From assembly GCF_014650815.1 (NCBI RefSeq), contig NZ_BMVR01000002.1, positions 620,001 through 684,000 of the forward strand: a stretch of 64,000 bases of DNA, in the 5' to 3' direction. Position numbers and translations under genes: made by a program. Under the pieces are notes generated by a model. The model did no database searches. It was not told the origin of the DNA and saw nothing but the letters and a program-made list of their open reading frames with translations. The stretch is from Streptomyces flavofungini (GTDB lineage Bacteria > Actinomycetota > Actinomycetes > Streptomycetales > Streptomycetaceae). This document shows positions 24,940 through 35,837 of the stretch, piece after piece. How positions within the stretch are numbered: the first letter of the stretch is position 1; every line of letters begins with the position of its first letter.

Positions 24940-25662
24940 ATGACTTCACCCGTCCCCGACGCGCTCGTGAACTCCCCCGCCGGCGACGCCGACCCGGCCG
25001 CGGCCGACACGTCCGCGCCCGACCGTCCGGTGAAGCCCAAGCTGCGCGGCTGGCTGCACGCCGGGATGTTCCCCGCGGTGCTGGTCTCCGGCCTCTTCCT
25101 GACCGCACTCGCCGACTCCACGCGCGGCCGCATAGCCTGCGGGATCTACGCCCTCACGGCCTGCCTGCTGTTCGGCGTCAGCGCGCTCTACCACCGCGGC
25201 GACTGGAGCCCCCGCGCGGACGGCGTCCTGCGCAGGCTCGACCACGCCAACATCTTCCTGATCATCGCGGGCACGTACACGCCGCTGACCCTGCTGCTCC
25301 TGCCCGACGCCAAGGGCCAGTGGCTGATGTGGGGCATCTGGGCGGCGGCCGCGGCGGGCATAGTGTTCCGGGTGTTCTGGGTCGGCGCCCCGCGCTGGCT
25401 CTACACCCCCTGCTACCTGGCCATGGGCTGGGCGGCGGTCTTCTTCCTCCCCGACTTCCTCCGCACCGGCGGCATCGCCGTCCTGGTCCTGGTGATCGTC
25501 GGCGGCCTGCTCTACAGCGTCGGCGGGGTGGTCTACGGCTTCAAGCGCCCCAACCCCTCCCCCCGTTGGTTCGGCTTCCACGAGGTCTTCCACTCGTTCA
25601 CGCTGGCCGCGTTCGCCGTGCACTACGTGGGCATCTCGATGGTGGCGTACCAGCACGCCTGA
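24940..25662 (+). CDS. Hemolysin III / TrhA-family membrane protein
   Basis: A 240-residue seven-helix membrane protein of the hemolysin III (PAQR-like) family. Seen: GVSALYHRGDWSPRADGVLR and RRLDHANIFLIIAGTYTPLT with the conserved metal-binding His/Asp, and FGFHEVFHSFTLAAFAVHYV with the C-terminal His residues. These proteins are implicated in membrane-lipid and fatty-acid homeostasis; hydrolase activity through a zinc-like site is suspected. An alternative ATG at 24931 would add three residues (AGG sits closer to that one). A palindrome overlaps the promoter. It is followed after 26 bp by the Mut7-C gene on the same strand. Confidence 0.9.
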   Translation: MTSPVPDALVNSPAGDADPAAADTSAPDRPVKPKLRGWLHAGMFPAVLVSGLFLTALADSTRGRIACGIYALTACLLFGVSALYHRGDWSPRADGVLRRLDHANIFLIIAGTYTPLTLLLLPDAKGQWLMWGIWAAAAAGIVFRVFWVGAPRWLYTPCYLAMGWAAVFFLPDFLRTGGIAVLVLVIVGGLLYSVGGVVYGFKRPNPSPRWFGFHEVFHSFTLAAFAVHYVGISMVAYQHA

Positions 25663-25688
25663 GGTGACGCGGGCCATATCCTGACCGG

Positions 25689-26453
25689 ATGAACGGTCCG
25701 GAGATCCTCATCGACTTCGCCCCCGACCTCGCCCTGTTCGTCCCGCACGAGCGGCGCGGACGCACCACCACCGCCGTCACCGACGGGGCGTCCTCGCTGG
25801 GGCACGTCGTGGAGTCGCTCGGCGTCCCCCTCACCGAGGTCGGCGCGCTGGTCGTGGACGGGCACGAGGTGCCGGTGGGGCACGTGCCCGCGGACGGGCA
25901 GCGCGTCGAGGTGCGGTGCGTGCCGCGGCCGCAGCGGGTGCGGCCCGACGAGCAGCCGCCCGAGGAACCCCTGCGCTTCCTCCTGGACGTCCACCTGGGC
26001 ACGCTCGCCCGGCGCCTGCGGCTGCTCGGCGTCGACGCCGCGTACGAGAGCACGGACATCGGCGACCCCGCCCTCGCCGCCCGCTCCGCCGCCGAGCGCC
26101 GGGTCCTGCTCAGCCGGGACCGGGGGCTGCTGCGCCGCCGTGAGCTGTGGGCGGGCGCGTACGTCTACAGCGACCGGCCCGAGGACCAGCTCAGCGACAT
26201 CCTGGAGCGGTTCGCGCCGCCACTGCGGCCGTGGACGCGCTGCACGGCCTGCAACGGGGGGCTGCGGCCCGCCACCAAGGAGGACGTGGCGGAGCGGCTT
26301 GAGGGCGGGACCCGGGGGACGTACGACGTGTTCGCGGAGTGCGGTGACTGCGCCCGCGTGTACTGGCGGGGCGCCCACCACGAGCGCCTGCAGTCCATCG
26401 TCCGGCAGGCCGTCGCCGCGTCGGAGGGAACGGTCGCGCTGCCCCCGGGCTGA
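25689..26453 (+). CDS. Mut7-C RNase domain protein with ubiquitin-like N-terminus
   Basis: A 254-residue protein. The N-terminal ~85 residues form a Mut7-C ubiquitin-like/ThiS-type fold (SSLGHVVESLGVPLTEVGAL). The next part is a PIN-like Mut7-C RNase domain: FLLDVHLGTLARRLRLLGVD with the first acidic residue, ESTDIGDPAL, and RRVLLSRDRGLL with a further acidic pair. A zinc ribbon follows (RCTACNGGLR and AECGDCARVYW). The family is predicted to cleave RNA, by analogy with the exonuclease Mut-7 C-terminus. It is co-directional with the hemolysin III gene (26-bp gap) and converges with yyaL across only 12 bp. Catalysis is inferred. Confidence 0.9.
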   Translation: MNGPEILIDFAPDLALFVPHERRGRTTTAVTDGASSLGHVVESLGVPLTEVGALVVDGHEVPVGHVPADGQRVEVRCVPRPQRVRPDEQPPEEPLRFLLDVHLGTLARRLRLLGVDAAYESTDIGDPALAARSAAERRVLLSRDRGLLRRRELWAGAYVYSDRPEDQLSDILERFAPPLRPWTRCTACNGGLRPATKEDVAERLEGGTRGTYDVFAECGDCARVYWRGAHHERLQSIVRQAVAASEGTVALPPG

Positions 26454-26465
26454 CCCGGCCGCGCC

Positions 26466-28493
<2,028 letters not shown>

Positions 28494-28565
28494 GGACCCA
28501 TCCTCGCGCACACCGCCCCCTGATCCGCCGACTCCCTCGCGCCGACGCCACGTACGCAGGACACT

Positions 28566-28644
28566 GACACGTACATGTAGAGGTACGGGGCAGACGTACC
28601 CCTACATGGGGCACACGCACGGACACGTGTCGACGGCACGTGCC
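28566..28644. promoter_or_regulatory. Palindrome-rich promoter region of STAND/CHAT operon
   Basis: Contains an inverted repeat of 14-bp arms with one mismatch (28574-28587 with 28595-28608, 7-bp spacer) and two 10-bp perfect palindromes, gacacgtgtc (28622-28631) and ggcacgtgcc (28635-28644), the last 19 bp before the ATG at 28664. The density of ACGT-centred dyads suggests binding of one or more dimeric regulators. Confidence 0.6.
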
Positions 28645-28663
28645 GCTCTCGGAGGGGGACCAC

Positions 28664-31600
28664 ATGCGGGACAGCCATCGGGCCGAAGCCGAGCGGCTGT
28701 TGGCACGGGCGGTCGAGGAGGAGGTCCGGCGCACCGGCGGGCGCACGGACGGCGGGGTGCTGCTGTCGCGGGCGCGCGGCGCGCTGGACGCCATGGCGCA
28801 GACGGCGGCGGAGGAGTACGAGGCGTACACGCGGGCCCTGGACGAGGCCGCGGCGGGCCAGCTGACGTTCGCTCAGCGGTACGCGAAGGAGGGCGCGGGC
28901 ACCCCCCTGCTCGTCGTGGCCGTCGCCGCCATCGCCGCCACGACCGCCGACCTCGCACTCGGCACGGGCGGGGGCACGGCGCTCGGCGCGGGCGCGGCCG
29001 TCGCGGTGGCGGGTGCCGCCGCGACCGTGGTGAAGGTGACGGCGTCGCACGTCCCGGCGGCGCAGCGGCACGCGGGCGCGGTGAGCCAGCCGGGCGGGCC
29101 CGAGCAGCTGCGGCTGCAGTGGCTGACGGCGCTCGAAGTGCGCGGGATCCGGCCGTTCCTCGACCAGCAGCGGGTCCTCAACGCCGCGAGCGGCGGCGGG
29201 GTTTCCGGCGGATCCGGCGGGCAGAAGAAGGCGGCGCCGCAGCTGCGCCGCACCGACAAGAGCGCGGCGGCCCGGCGGCGTACCGTCCTCGAACAGTCCT
29301 TCGCCCAACTCCCGCAGCCCGACGGCACGTTCGCCGGGCGGCGGGCCGAGCTGGGCCGGATCGCGCAGTGGGTGCACGCGGCGCGCGCCAGCACCCAGAC
29401 CAAGCCGACCGTGGTCGTGCTGCACGGCGCGCCCGGCGCGGGCCGCTCCTCGCTGGCCGTACGCGCGGCGCACGACGTGCAGGACCAGTTCCGCGGCGCC
29501 TGCCTGGTGGACCTGCGCGGCGAGAGCCCCGACACCCCGCCCCTGTCGACCCGCGACGCCCTCCTGCACCTCCTCAACCGCCTCGGCGCACCCCGCGAAC
29601 AGCTCCTGTTTCGCGCACGGTCCACGCAGGAACAGCAGGTCAGACGGCTCAGCGAGGTCTACCACCAGCATCTGACGGGCCTTGAGGTGGTCGTCGTCCT
29701 CGACGACGCCTGCGACCCGGACCAGGTGCGCACCCTCATCCCCGAGCGCTCCGACAGCCTCGTCCTCGTCACCGCCCGCAAACCGCTCGACCTGCCCGAG
29801 GACCTGCCCGCGTGGGTGCACCACCTGCCGGTGGCGGAGCTGGACGCGGCGGGCGCCGAGCAGTTGCTGCGCACCGCGGCGGAGGAGCTGACCGGCCCCT
29901 ACGACGCCGCGTCCCTGGAGACCGTGCGGGACCTCTGCGGCGGGCTGCCGCTCGCGCTCCGCGCCGCCGGTTCGTCGCTCGGTCCGCGCACCCCGTTGGA
30001 GCTGGTCACCGACCTGTCCGCGTACGGGCCGCAGACCGCTGTCGCCCCCGTCGAGCGGGCCCTGTCGCTGCGCTACGCCGACCAGGCCGAGCCCGCGCGG
30101 CGGCTGCTGCGACGGCTGGCGCTCGCCGGGCGGGCCTCGCTCGGCACGGCCGCGGCCGCCGCGCTGCTCGCCACCGACGAGGCCGAGGGGGGCCGCCAGC
30201 TCACCGCGCTGTCCCGGGCGGGCCTCGTCGACCACGTCCGCGGCGACCGCTACCGACTGCACGACCTGGTGCGCTCCTTCGCCCAGGCCCGTCTCGCCGA
30301 CGAGGAGGAGCCCGGTGAGCGCACCGCCGCGCAGGAACGTCTCATCGTCAGCTACGGCGAGCTCGCCGACTCCGTGATCCGCCTCGTCGACGGCAAGACC
30401 TCCACCCGCGCCGATCATTTCGGCCAGCACGGCTTCACGTCCCTGGACTCCGCGCTGCGCTGGCTCGACGACGAGTCGAGCTTCATCACGGCGGCGCTGC
30501 GGCACGCCGAGGGCGTCGACCCGCAGGCCGTCCTCAATCTCCTCGGCGCCCTGTGCGACTACTGCCTGCTGCGCGGCGACCTCTACCGCCTCGGCGAGAT
30601 CAGCGAGTTCGCGCAGTCCCTGGAGAAGCTGGAGCAGGGCGCGGCGCCCGCCGGGGGCCCGGCGGGGCGGGGCCGGATGGAGCGCAGCGTGCAGTGGCGC
30701 ACCGGCATAGCGGCCCGCCAGATCGGCGACCTCGACCAGGCCCGCTCCACCCTGTCGTCCGTCGTCGACCTGTACTTCGAGGCCCACCAGGACGCGGCCG
30801 CGGCCCGCGCGCTCGGCTCGCTCGGCATCACCCTGCACCACCAGGGCAACCTGTCCGAGGCCGCGGCCCGCCTGCGCGAGGCCCTCGACCTGCAGGTGTC
30901 CGAGGGGCTCGCGGGCGACCGCGCCTGGACCCTGCACGCCCTCGCCGCCGTCGAACGCGACCGCTCCCGCCTCGGCGAGGCCGAGGAGATGCTGCGCACC
31001 GCCCTGGTCCTGCACCGCGAGAGCGAGTCCGTGCACGGCGAGGCCTGGGCGCACTTCCAGCTCGGCCAGGTGTGCCTGCGCCGGGGCGACGTGCCGCGCG
31101 CCGAGAAGGAGTTGGGGCGCGCCCTCGACCTGTACGGCAGCACGCGCGACTCCCGCGGTGAGGCGTGGGCCCTCACCCAGCTCTCCCGCGCCCGGCTCGT
31201 CGCGGGCGACCCGGCGCCCGCCGTCGACGGCCTGCGCCAGGCGGTCTCCCGGCACCGCGACAACGAGGACGCCCGCGGCGAGGCCTGGTCCCTGTACTAC
31301 CTCGGCCAGGCCCTGGAGGAGACCGGCAACCTCGAACAGGCCGTCCGCGACCTGGAGCGGGCCCGCACCATGTTCTCCCGCATGCGCGACGTCTACGGCC
31401 TCGCCTGCGCCCGCCACCACTCGGCCCGCGTCACCCGCGACCAGCGCGCCGCGCAGACCGGCTCGCTGCGCAACTCCGGCTTCGCCCGCCAGCTCCTCAT
31501 GGACGCCCGCGCCGACTTCCAGCGCATCGGCGTCGCCCACGGCGAGGCCTGGACGTGCCTGGAACTCGCCGTCGTCGACGCGGGGAACGCCCGTACGCAG

Positions 31601-31939
31601 GCCGCGCTCTCCCTCTGCGACGAGGCCATCGCCCTCTTCGCCTCCTACGGCGACCGGCGCGGCGAGGACTGGGCGCACTTCCTGCGCGCCACGCTCCTGC
31701 CCTACGCCTCCCCCGGCGGCTGGGAGATCGGCACGGCGGTCGCCCAGGAGGAACTGGTCCAACTCGCCCGCGCGGTCCATCCGTTGCGGGACGGGAAGCT
31801 CGATCAGTACGTCGAGGCGTATCTGCTGCTCCTGGAGCGGGGGGCCGAGCTGGACGCGGGGTGGCAGGCGTGGCGGCTGGGGATGACGCCGGACCGGCAC
31901 GCCCGGGAGATCATGGGGGTTTCGGTGACGACGCATTAA
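28664..31939 (+). CDS. STAND/NB-ARC NTPase-like protein with TPR repeats
   Basis: A 1,091-residue protein. The N-terminus is helical with two Ala/Gly-rich hydrophobic segments (about residues 80-125) that could insert in membrane. The NB-ARC-like core starts with LHGAPGAGRSSLAVR (P-loop, about residues 255-263), then LEVVVVLDDACD (Walker B) and GGLPLALRAAG (GLPL motif), then a winged-helix-like region (YRLHDLVRSFAQARL). The C-terminal half is TPRs with recurring GEAW motifs (e.g. SVHGEAWAHFQLGQVCLRRG). The Walker A lysine is replaced by Arg. The start at 28664 has GGAGGGGG upstream. STAND proteins are sensor switches. As first gene of an operon with a CHAT peptidase it is probably the sensor. 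The ligand is unknown. Confidence 0.87.
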   Translation: MRDSHRAEAERLLARAVEEEVRRTGGRTDGGVLLSRARGALDAMAQTAAEEYEAYTRALDEAAAGQLTFAQRYAKEGAGTPLLVVAVAAIAATTADLALGTGGGTALGAGAAVAVAGAAATVVKVTASHVPAAQRHAGAVSQPGGPEQLRLQWLTALEVRGIRPFLDQQRVLNAASGGGVSGGSGGQKKAAPQLRRTDKSAAARRRTVLEQSFAQLPQPDGTFAGRRAELGRIAQWVHAARASTQTKPTVVVLHGAPGAGRSSLAVRAAHDVQDQFRGACLVDLRGESPDTPPLSTRDALLHLLNRLGAPREQLLFRARSTQEQQVRRLSEVYHQHLTGLEVVVVLDDACDPDQVRTLIPERSDSLVLVTARKPLDLPEDLPAWVHHLPVAELDAAGAEQLLRTAAEELTGPYDAASLETVRDLCGGLPLALRAAGSSLGPRTPLELVTDLSAYGPQTAVAPVERALSLRYADQAEPARRLLRRLALAGRASLGTAAAAALLATDEAEGGRQLTALSRAGLVDHVRGDRYRLHDLVRSFAQARLADEEEPGERTAAQERLIVSYGELADSVIRLVDGKTSTRADHFGQHGFTSLDSALRWLDDESSFITAALRHAEGVDPQAVLNLLGALCDYCLLRGDLYRLGEISEFAQSLEKLEQGAAPAGGPAGRGRMERSVQWRTGIAARQIGDLDQARSTLSSVVDLYFEAHQDAAAARALGSLGITLHHQGNLSEAAARLREALDLQVSEGLAGDRAWTLHALAAVERDRSRLGEAEEMLRTALVLHRESESVHGEAWAHFQLGQVCLRRGDVPRAEKELGRALDLYGSTRDSRGEAWALTQLSRARLVAGDPAPAVDGLRQAVSRHRDNEDARGEAWSLYYLGQALEETGNLEQAVRDLERARTMFSRMRDVYGLACARHHSARVTRDQRAAQTGSLRNSGFARQLLMDARADFQRIGVAHGEAWTCLELAVVDAGNARTQAALSLCDEAIALFASYGDRRGEDWAHFLRATLLPYASPGGWEIGTAVAQEELVQLARAVHPLRDGKLDQYVEAYLLLLERGAELDAGWQAWRLGMTPDRHAREIMGVSVTTH

Positions 31940-31983
31940 CGGGGCCGCCATAGTGGGGAGTTGACTGACCCAAGGGCCGGGGG

Positions 31984-34479
31984 GTGGGGTACGTGGAGGG
32001 GTGGCTGCCGGACGATCTGTCGCCGTACGACGGGCCTCGCGAGGTGGCGGAGCTGCCGCCCGCGCTGCGTGCGTTCCTCCGGCCCGGGCCCGACGACGAG
32101 GGCCCCGCGATCCTGGAGCTGTACGGGACGCCGGGCGCCGGGACGTACCCGCTGGCGGTCCGGCTGGCCCACCTGGCCCGGGACACGGCGGCGGAGGCGG
32201 CGCGGTTCACCACCTGCTGGGTGCCGCTCGGCGCCGCCGACGCCACGCCCGACCACGTCCTGCTGACCCTCCTTGAACAGCTGCTCGACGGCCGCCCCCC
32301 GCAGTCCCTGTACGACCTGGTGCCGGCCGAGCCCGACGGGCTGGACGAGGCGCTGGCCTGGCCGTGCCGTGACGTGCTGCTGCAAGGGCGCTGTCTGGTG
32401 GTGCTCGACGGGCTGCCCGCCGGAGCGCCCGGAGTGGAACTCCTGCGCCTGGCCCACTGGCTCGTCGAGGGCACGGACTCCCGGGTCCTGGCCGTCTCCG
32501 AGGTCGCGCACGAGGTGCCCGAGGCGCCGCTGGCCGCCTACGAGGTGGCGGACGGCACCGACGCCGGGGACGCCCCCCGTCACCACGGGCTCCGCACGCG
32601 GGCCACGCGGCTGCTGAAGGTGCTCGCGCGCTGGGCGGGCGACGAGGTCAACACGTCGGTGGCGGCCGTTCTGGAGACGCCGCAGGCCGAGCCGCAGCCC
32701 GTCGAACAGGTCCGGCGGGCGCTGCGGGACCTGTACGCGAGCGGGCTGCTCCAGGCCACGCGGCACGAGTGGTACCGGCTGCCCCCGGCCCTGCGCACGG
32801 AAGCCTCCCCGCGCCTGGACCTCGACCTCGCCAGGGCGGTACTCGACGGCACCGCCGACCCGCGCGAAGGCGCGGACGCGTACGTCGACCTCGTGGCGCG
32901 CCTCGCCCGCGCCGGGGCCGAGGGAACCGCCGCCGCCTTGCTCGACCGGCTCGAACCCCAACTGGTGGGACGTCAGGGCCTGTTCCGGCTGCTGCGGCTG
33001 AAGCAGGCCCACTGGCACGCGACCGGCGGCTGGGAACCGCTGAAGCTCACGGCGGCCGTCTCGGCCAGGGAGACCGGCAGCCCCCTGCCCGCCCTGGAGG
33101 CCCTGACAGCCCTGGCCGCGCACGGCTCCGTGCGCGCCGCCGTCCACAAGGCGATCGCCCAGCACCACACGGGCCAGCTGCGCGAGGCCGCGGCCACGCT
33201 CGACGCCCTCCCCGACGCCGTACCGCCGGACGGCTGGGTGCTGCACACCCGCGCCGCCGTCCAGTGCGACACCGGAGAACTCCGCGGCACCGAACGGATG
33301 TTGCGCAGCGCCGTGGAAGCCCACCAGGTGCGGGGGGACGCGCGCGGCGAGGCCTGGGCCATGCACCACTACGGGCGGCTGCGGATGGTGCGCGGCGACC
33401 TGGAGGAGGCGCAGAAGCGCCTGGAGGCCGCCCGGCACCTGTTCATGGAGCTCGGCGACCGCCAGGGCCAGGCCTGGACGGAGACCGAACTCGGCCGGAA
33501 CCACGTGCTGTTCGGGAGCCACGCGGAGGCCCGCCACCAGCTGCACAAGGCGCTCGGGCTGCACCTGTCGAACGGCGACGTACGCGGGAAGGGGTGGACG
33601 TATCTGTATCTCGCGCTGGCCCACGAGGCTTGTGGCGACCCGGAGGGGGCCACGCCCCTGGCCCGCACGGCGGAACGCGAGCTGCGCGACGTCCCCGACC
33701 AACTGGGCCACGCCTGGGCACAGCACTGTCGCGCGCTCCTGCCGTTCGCAGGCCGCACGACCTCACCGAAGGCGGAGGCGCAGCTCCAGTCGGCGATGAG
33801 CCTCTTCCAACGGTCCGGCTGCCCGCACGGCCAGGCCTGGAACACCCTGGAGCTGGCGCGGCTGTGGCGGCGGGAGGGGGCGAGTTCGCTGGCCAAGGCC
33901 GAGGTGGGGCTGTACCGGGACGCCGAGCGCCGGTTCGAGGCCATCGGTGACTCCTTCGGCCGGGGGTGGGCCATGGCGCTGCGCGCCAGTGCCTTCGACC
34001 TGAGCCGCCGCCCGGAGCACATCCCCCTGACCGCCCGCCACCTCGTCCCCGAGCCGGGCGCCCGCACCCACCAGGCCGCCTTCCCCACCACCCTCTCCCA
34101 CATCCGCCTCACCCTCCTCGACGACGAGTCCACCGCCGGTACCGCGTCCCGCATCGCCCTGCGCGTCGAACCGGGCCCCGAGCACCCCTGGTCGGCCCCG
34201 GCTCCCGACCTCCCGTGGCTGACCGCCCGGGCCACGCCCCTCACCGCCGCCGACGTCGAGCCCGTGCACGCGGTGACCATCAGGCCCTCGCCCCGGGACC
34301 AGGACGGCGCCGAGTTCCTGTTCACACCGCGCCGGGCGGGCCGCCACCGGCTGCTGTTCACCGTGGAGGACTCCGCGACGGCCACCGTCCTGCAACAGGT
34401 CGAGACGTTCATCGACGTCACCGACGGCGAGGGCGGCCCGCGGGACGCCCTGTCGCCCGAAGCACTGCGGAGGGCCTAG
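31984..34479 (+). CDS. TPR protein with degenerate STAND-like P-loop
   Basis: An 831-residue protein. Near residue 45 it has LELYGTPGAGTYPLAVRLAH, a P-loop relic lacking the lysine, and later CLVVLDGLPAG in the Walker B position. The middle is a winged-helix-like region followed by TPRs of the same GEAW family as the preceding protein (RGEAWAMHHYGRLRMVRGD, RGKGWTYLYLALAHEACGD), so the two are paralogous. The last ~120 residues look beta-rich (IALRVEPGPEHPW, EFLFTPRRAGRHRLLFTVED), like an immunoglobulin or C2-type domain. It starts at GTG 31984 (a GTG at 31993 is possible), 44 bp after the STAND gene and 5 bp before the CHAT gene. Probably an ATP-independent adaptor (inference). Confidence 0.8.
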   Translation: MGYVEGWLPDDLSPYDGPREVAELPPALRAFLRPGPDDEGPAILELYGTPGAGTYPLAVRLAHLARDTAAEAARFTTCWVPLGAADATPDHVLLTLLEQLLDGRPPQSLYDLVPAEPDGLDEALAWPCRDVLLQGRCLVVLDGLPAGAPGVELLRLAHWLVEGTDSRVLAVSEVAHEVPEAPLAAYEVADGTDAGDAPRHHGLRTRATRLLKVLARWAGDEVNTSVAAVLETPQAEPQPVEQVRRALRDLYASGLLQATRHEWYRLPPALRTEASPRLDLDLARAVLDGTADPREGADAYVDLVARLARAGAEGTAAALLDRLEPQLVGRQGLFRLLRLKQAHWHATGGWEPLKLTAAVSARETGSPLPALEALTALAAHGSVRAAVHKAIAQHHTGQLREAAATLDALPDAVPPDGWVLHTRAAVQCDTGELRGTERMLRSAVEAHQVRGDARGEAWAMHHYGRLRMVRGDLEEAQKRLEAARHLFMELGDRQGQAWTETELGRNHVLFGSHAEARHQLHKALGLHLSNGDVRGKGWTYLYLALAHEACGDPEGATPLARTAERELRDVPDQLGHAWAQHCRALLPFAGRTTSPKAEAQLQSAMSLFQRSGCPHGQAWNTLELARLWRREGASSLAKAEVGLYRDAERRFEAIGDSFGRGWAMALRASAFDLSRRPEHIPLTARHLVPEPGARTHQAAFPTTLSHIRLTLLDDESTAGTASRIALRVEPGPEHPWSAPAPDLPWLTARATPLTAADVEPVHAVTIRPSPRDQDGAEFLFTPRRAGRHRLLFTVEDSATATVLQQVETFIDVTDGEGGPRDALSPEALRRA

Positions 34480-34484
34480 GACCC

Positions 34485-35783
34485 ATGGCCCACGAGCTCC
34501 CCACCCGCGTCACGCACGACCCGAGCCTCGGCTTCACCCGGCTCCCCCGGCACGTCATCCGCCACCCCGATCTCGTCGTCGGGCTCGACGCGCGCCGCGA
34601 GGACGAGCCCGTGCAGGCGCGCATGTACGGGCCCGAGGTCCCCTCGCTCAGCGGCTCCGAGCACACGGTGACGCTCAACGTCCGCCCCCGCGAGGTCCGT
34701 TCGGTGGCCGCGCGGCTGCGGCAAGTGTGGAAGGACGAGTTCGTCGCGCTCCAGCCGCTGGACGCGTCCGGCCGCCCCGCCCTCGGCCGCACCCCGCTCC
34801 CGTACGCCTCCCTCGTCGATCTGACCGCCGAACCCGAGGCCGAACTGCGCGCCGCGCTCGCCCGGCTCGCCCGCTACGGCGCCCAGTTGCTCTACGACGT
34901 CCTCCTCGGCGGCGACTCCGAGGAGCTCAAGCTCTTCCGCGGCTTCCTCACGGACGTCCTCGGCGCCGACCGGCCCCTGCGCGTCCGCTTCCACTCCGAC
35001 CTCCACCTGCCCTGGCCGATGCTGTGCCTGCCCGCCGCCCCGGACGAGGGCCCCGAGCCGGACCTGGACGGCCTGTTCGGCCGCTTCCTCGGCTACCGCC
35101 ACCAGCTCGAACACACCGGCGGCAACGCGTACGCCCGCGTCGCCGACGACCGCGACCCGCCGCCCCGCTCGGCCCCGGCCGTCAGCCTCAACCACGACAC
35201 CGGCGTCGACGCGGAGGGCCTGACCCGCGCCGCCGACGTCGCCACCGCCCTCGCCGACGGCGGCGACCTCGTCGAACGCACCACCCGCGACGAACTGGAA
35301 CGCGCCCTCGGGGACACCCTCCTCGACGAGCAGCTCATGTACTTCTGGTGCCACGGCCACTTCACCGCCTCCGGCGACGAACCCCCGTACCTGGTCCTGA
35401 AGTTGACCGACCAGCGGGCCATCGACGCGCACAGCCTGCGCGCCCACCGCCCGCCCCCGCGCGCCTGCGTGCCGTTCCGCCCCTTCGTCCTGCTCAACGC
35501 CTGCTACGCGGGGCTCCCCGGCAACGCCGACCTGGCCTACCTCGGCAAGGCCCTGTTCGACGCGGGCGCCTGCGGGGTCCTCGGGCCGCAGATCGAGATG
35601 CCCCAGCGTTTCGCCGCCGAGTACGCCCTCGCCTTCGTCACCCGCTATCTGACCGGGCGGGAGACCGCGGGCGACATCGCCCACGCCCTGTCCCGGCACT
35701 TCGCCGACACCTGCCACAACCCGCTGGCCTTCGCGTACGCGCTGCACAGCGGCATGGACAGCCGCCTGGAGCGCACGGCGTGA
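34485..35783 (+). CDS. Compact CHAT-domain peptidase
   Basis: A 432-residue protein. Its N-terminal ~130 residues resemble a small beta-rich adaptor (MAHELPTRVTHDPSLGFTRL; VTLNVRPREVRSVAARLRQ). The rest is a CHAT domain: DLHLPWPMLCLPAAP, catalytic His in LMYFWCHGHFTASG and catalytic Cys in VLLNACYAGLPG, then GVLGPQIEMPQRFAAEYALA. The same-clan peptidase of the first island is three times longer. The ATG at 34485 follows GGAGGG and lies 5 bp after the previous stop, so translation is coupled. It is likely the effector cleaved into action by the upstream STAND/TPR pair (inference). Confidence 0.87.
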   Translation: MAHELPTRVTHDPSLGFTRLPRHVIRHPDLVVGLDARREDEPVQARMYGPEVPSLSGSEHTVTLNVRPREVRSVAARLRQVWKDEFVALQPLDASGRPALGRTPLPYASLVDLTAEPEAELRAALARLARYGAQLLYDVLLGGDSEELKLFRGFLTDVLGADRPLRVRFHSDLHLPWPMLCLPAAPDEGPEPDLDGLFGRFLGYRHQLEHTGGNAYARVADDRDPPPRSAPAVSLNHDTGVDAEGLTRAADVATALADGGDLVERTTRDELERALGDTLLDEQLMYFWCHGHFTASGDEPPYLVLKLTDQRAIDAHSLRAHRPPPRACVPFRPFVLLNACYAGLPGNADLAYLGKALFDAGACGVLGPQIEMPQRFAAEYALAFVTRYLTGRETAGDIAHALSRHFADTCHNPLAFAYALHSGMDSRLERTA

Positions 35784-35837
35784 ACGAACCACTTGGGTAA
35801 AACGAACGCTCTATTCAGACGTGCGAGGAGTACGGGG

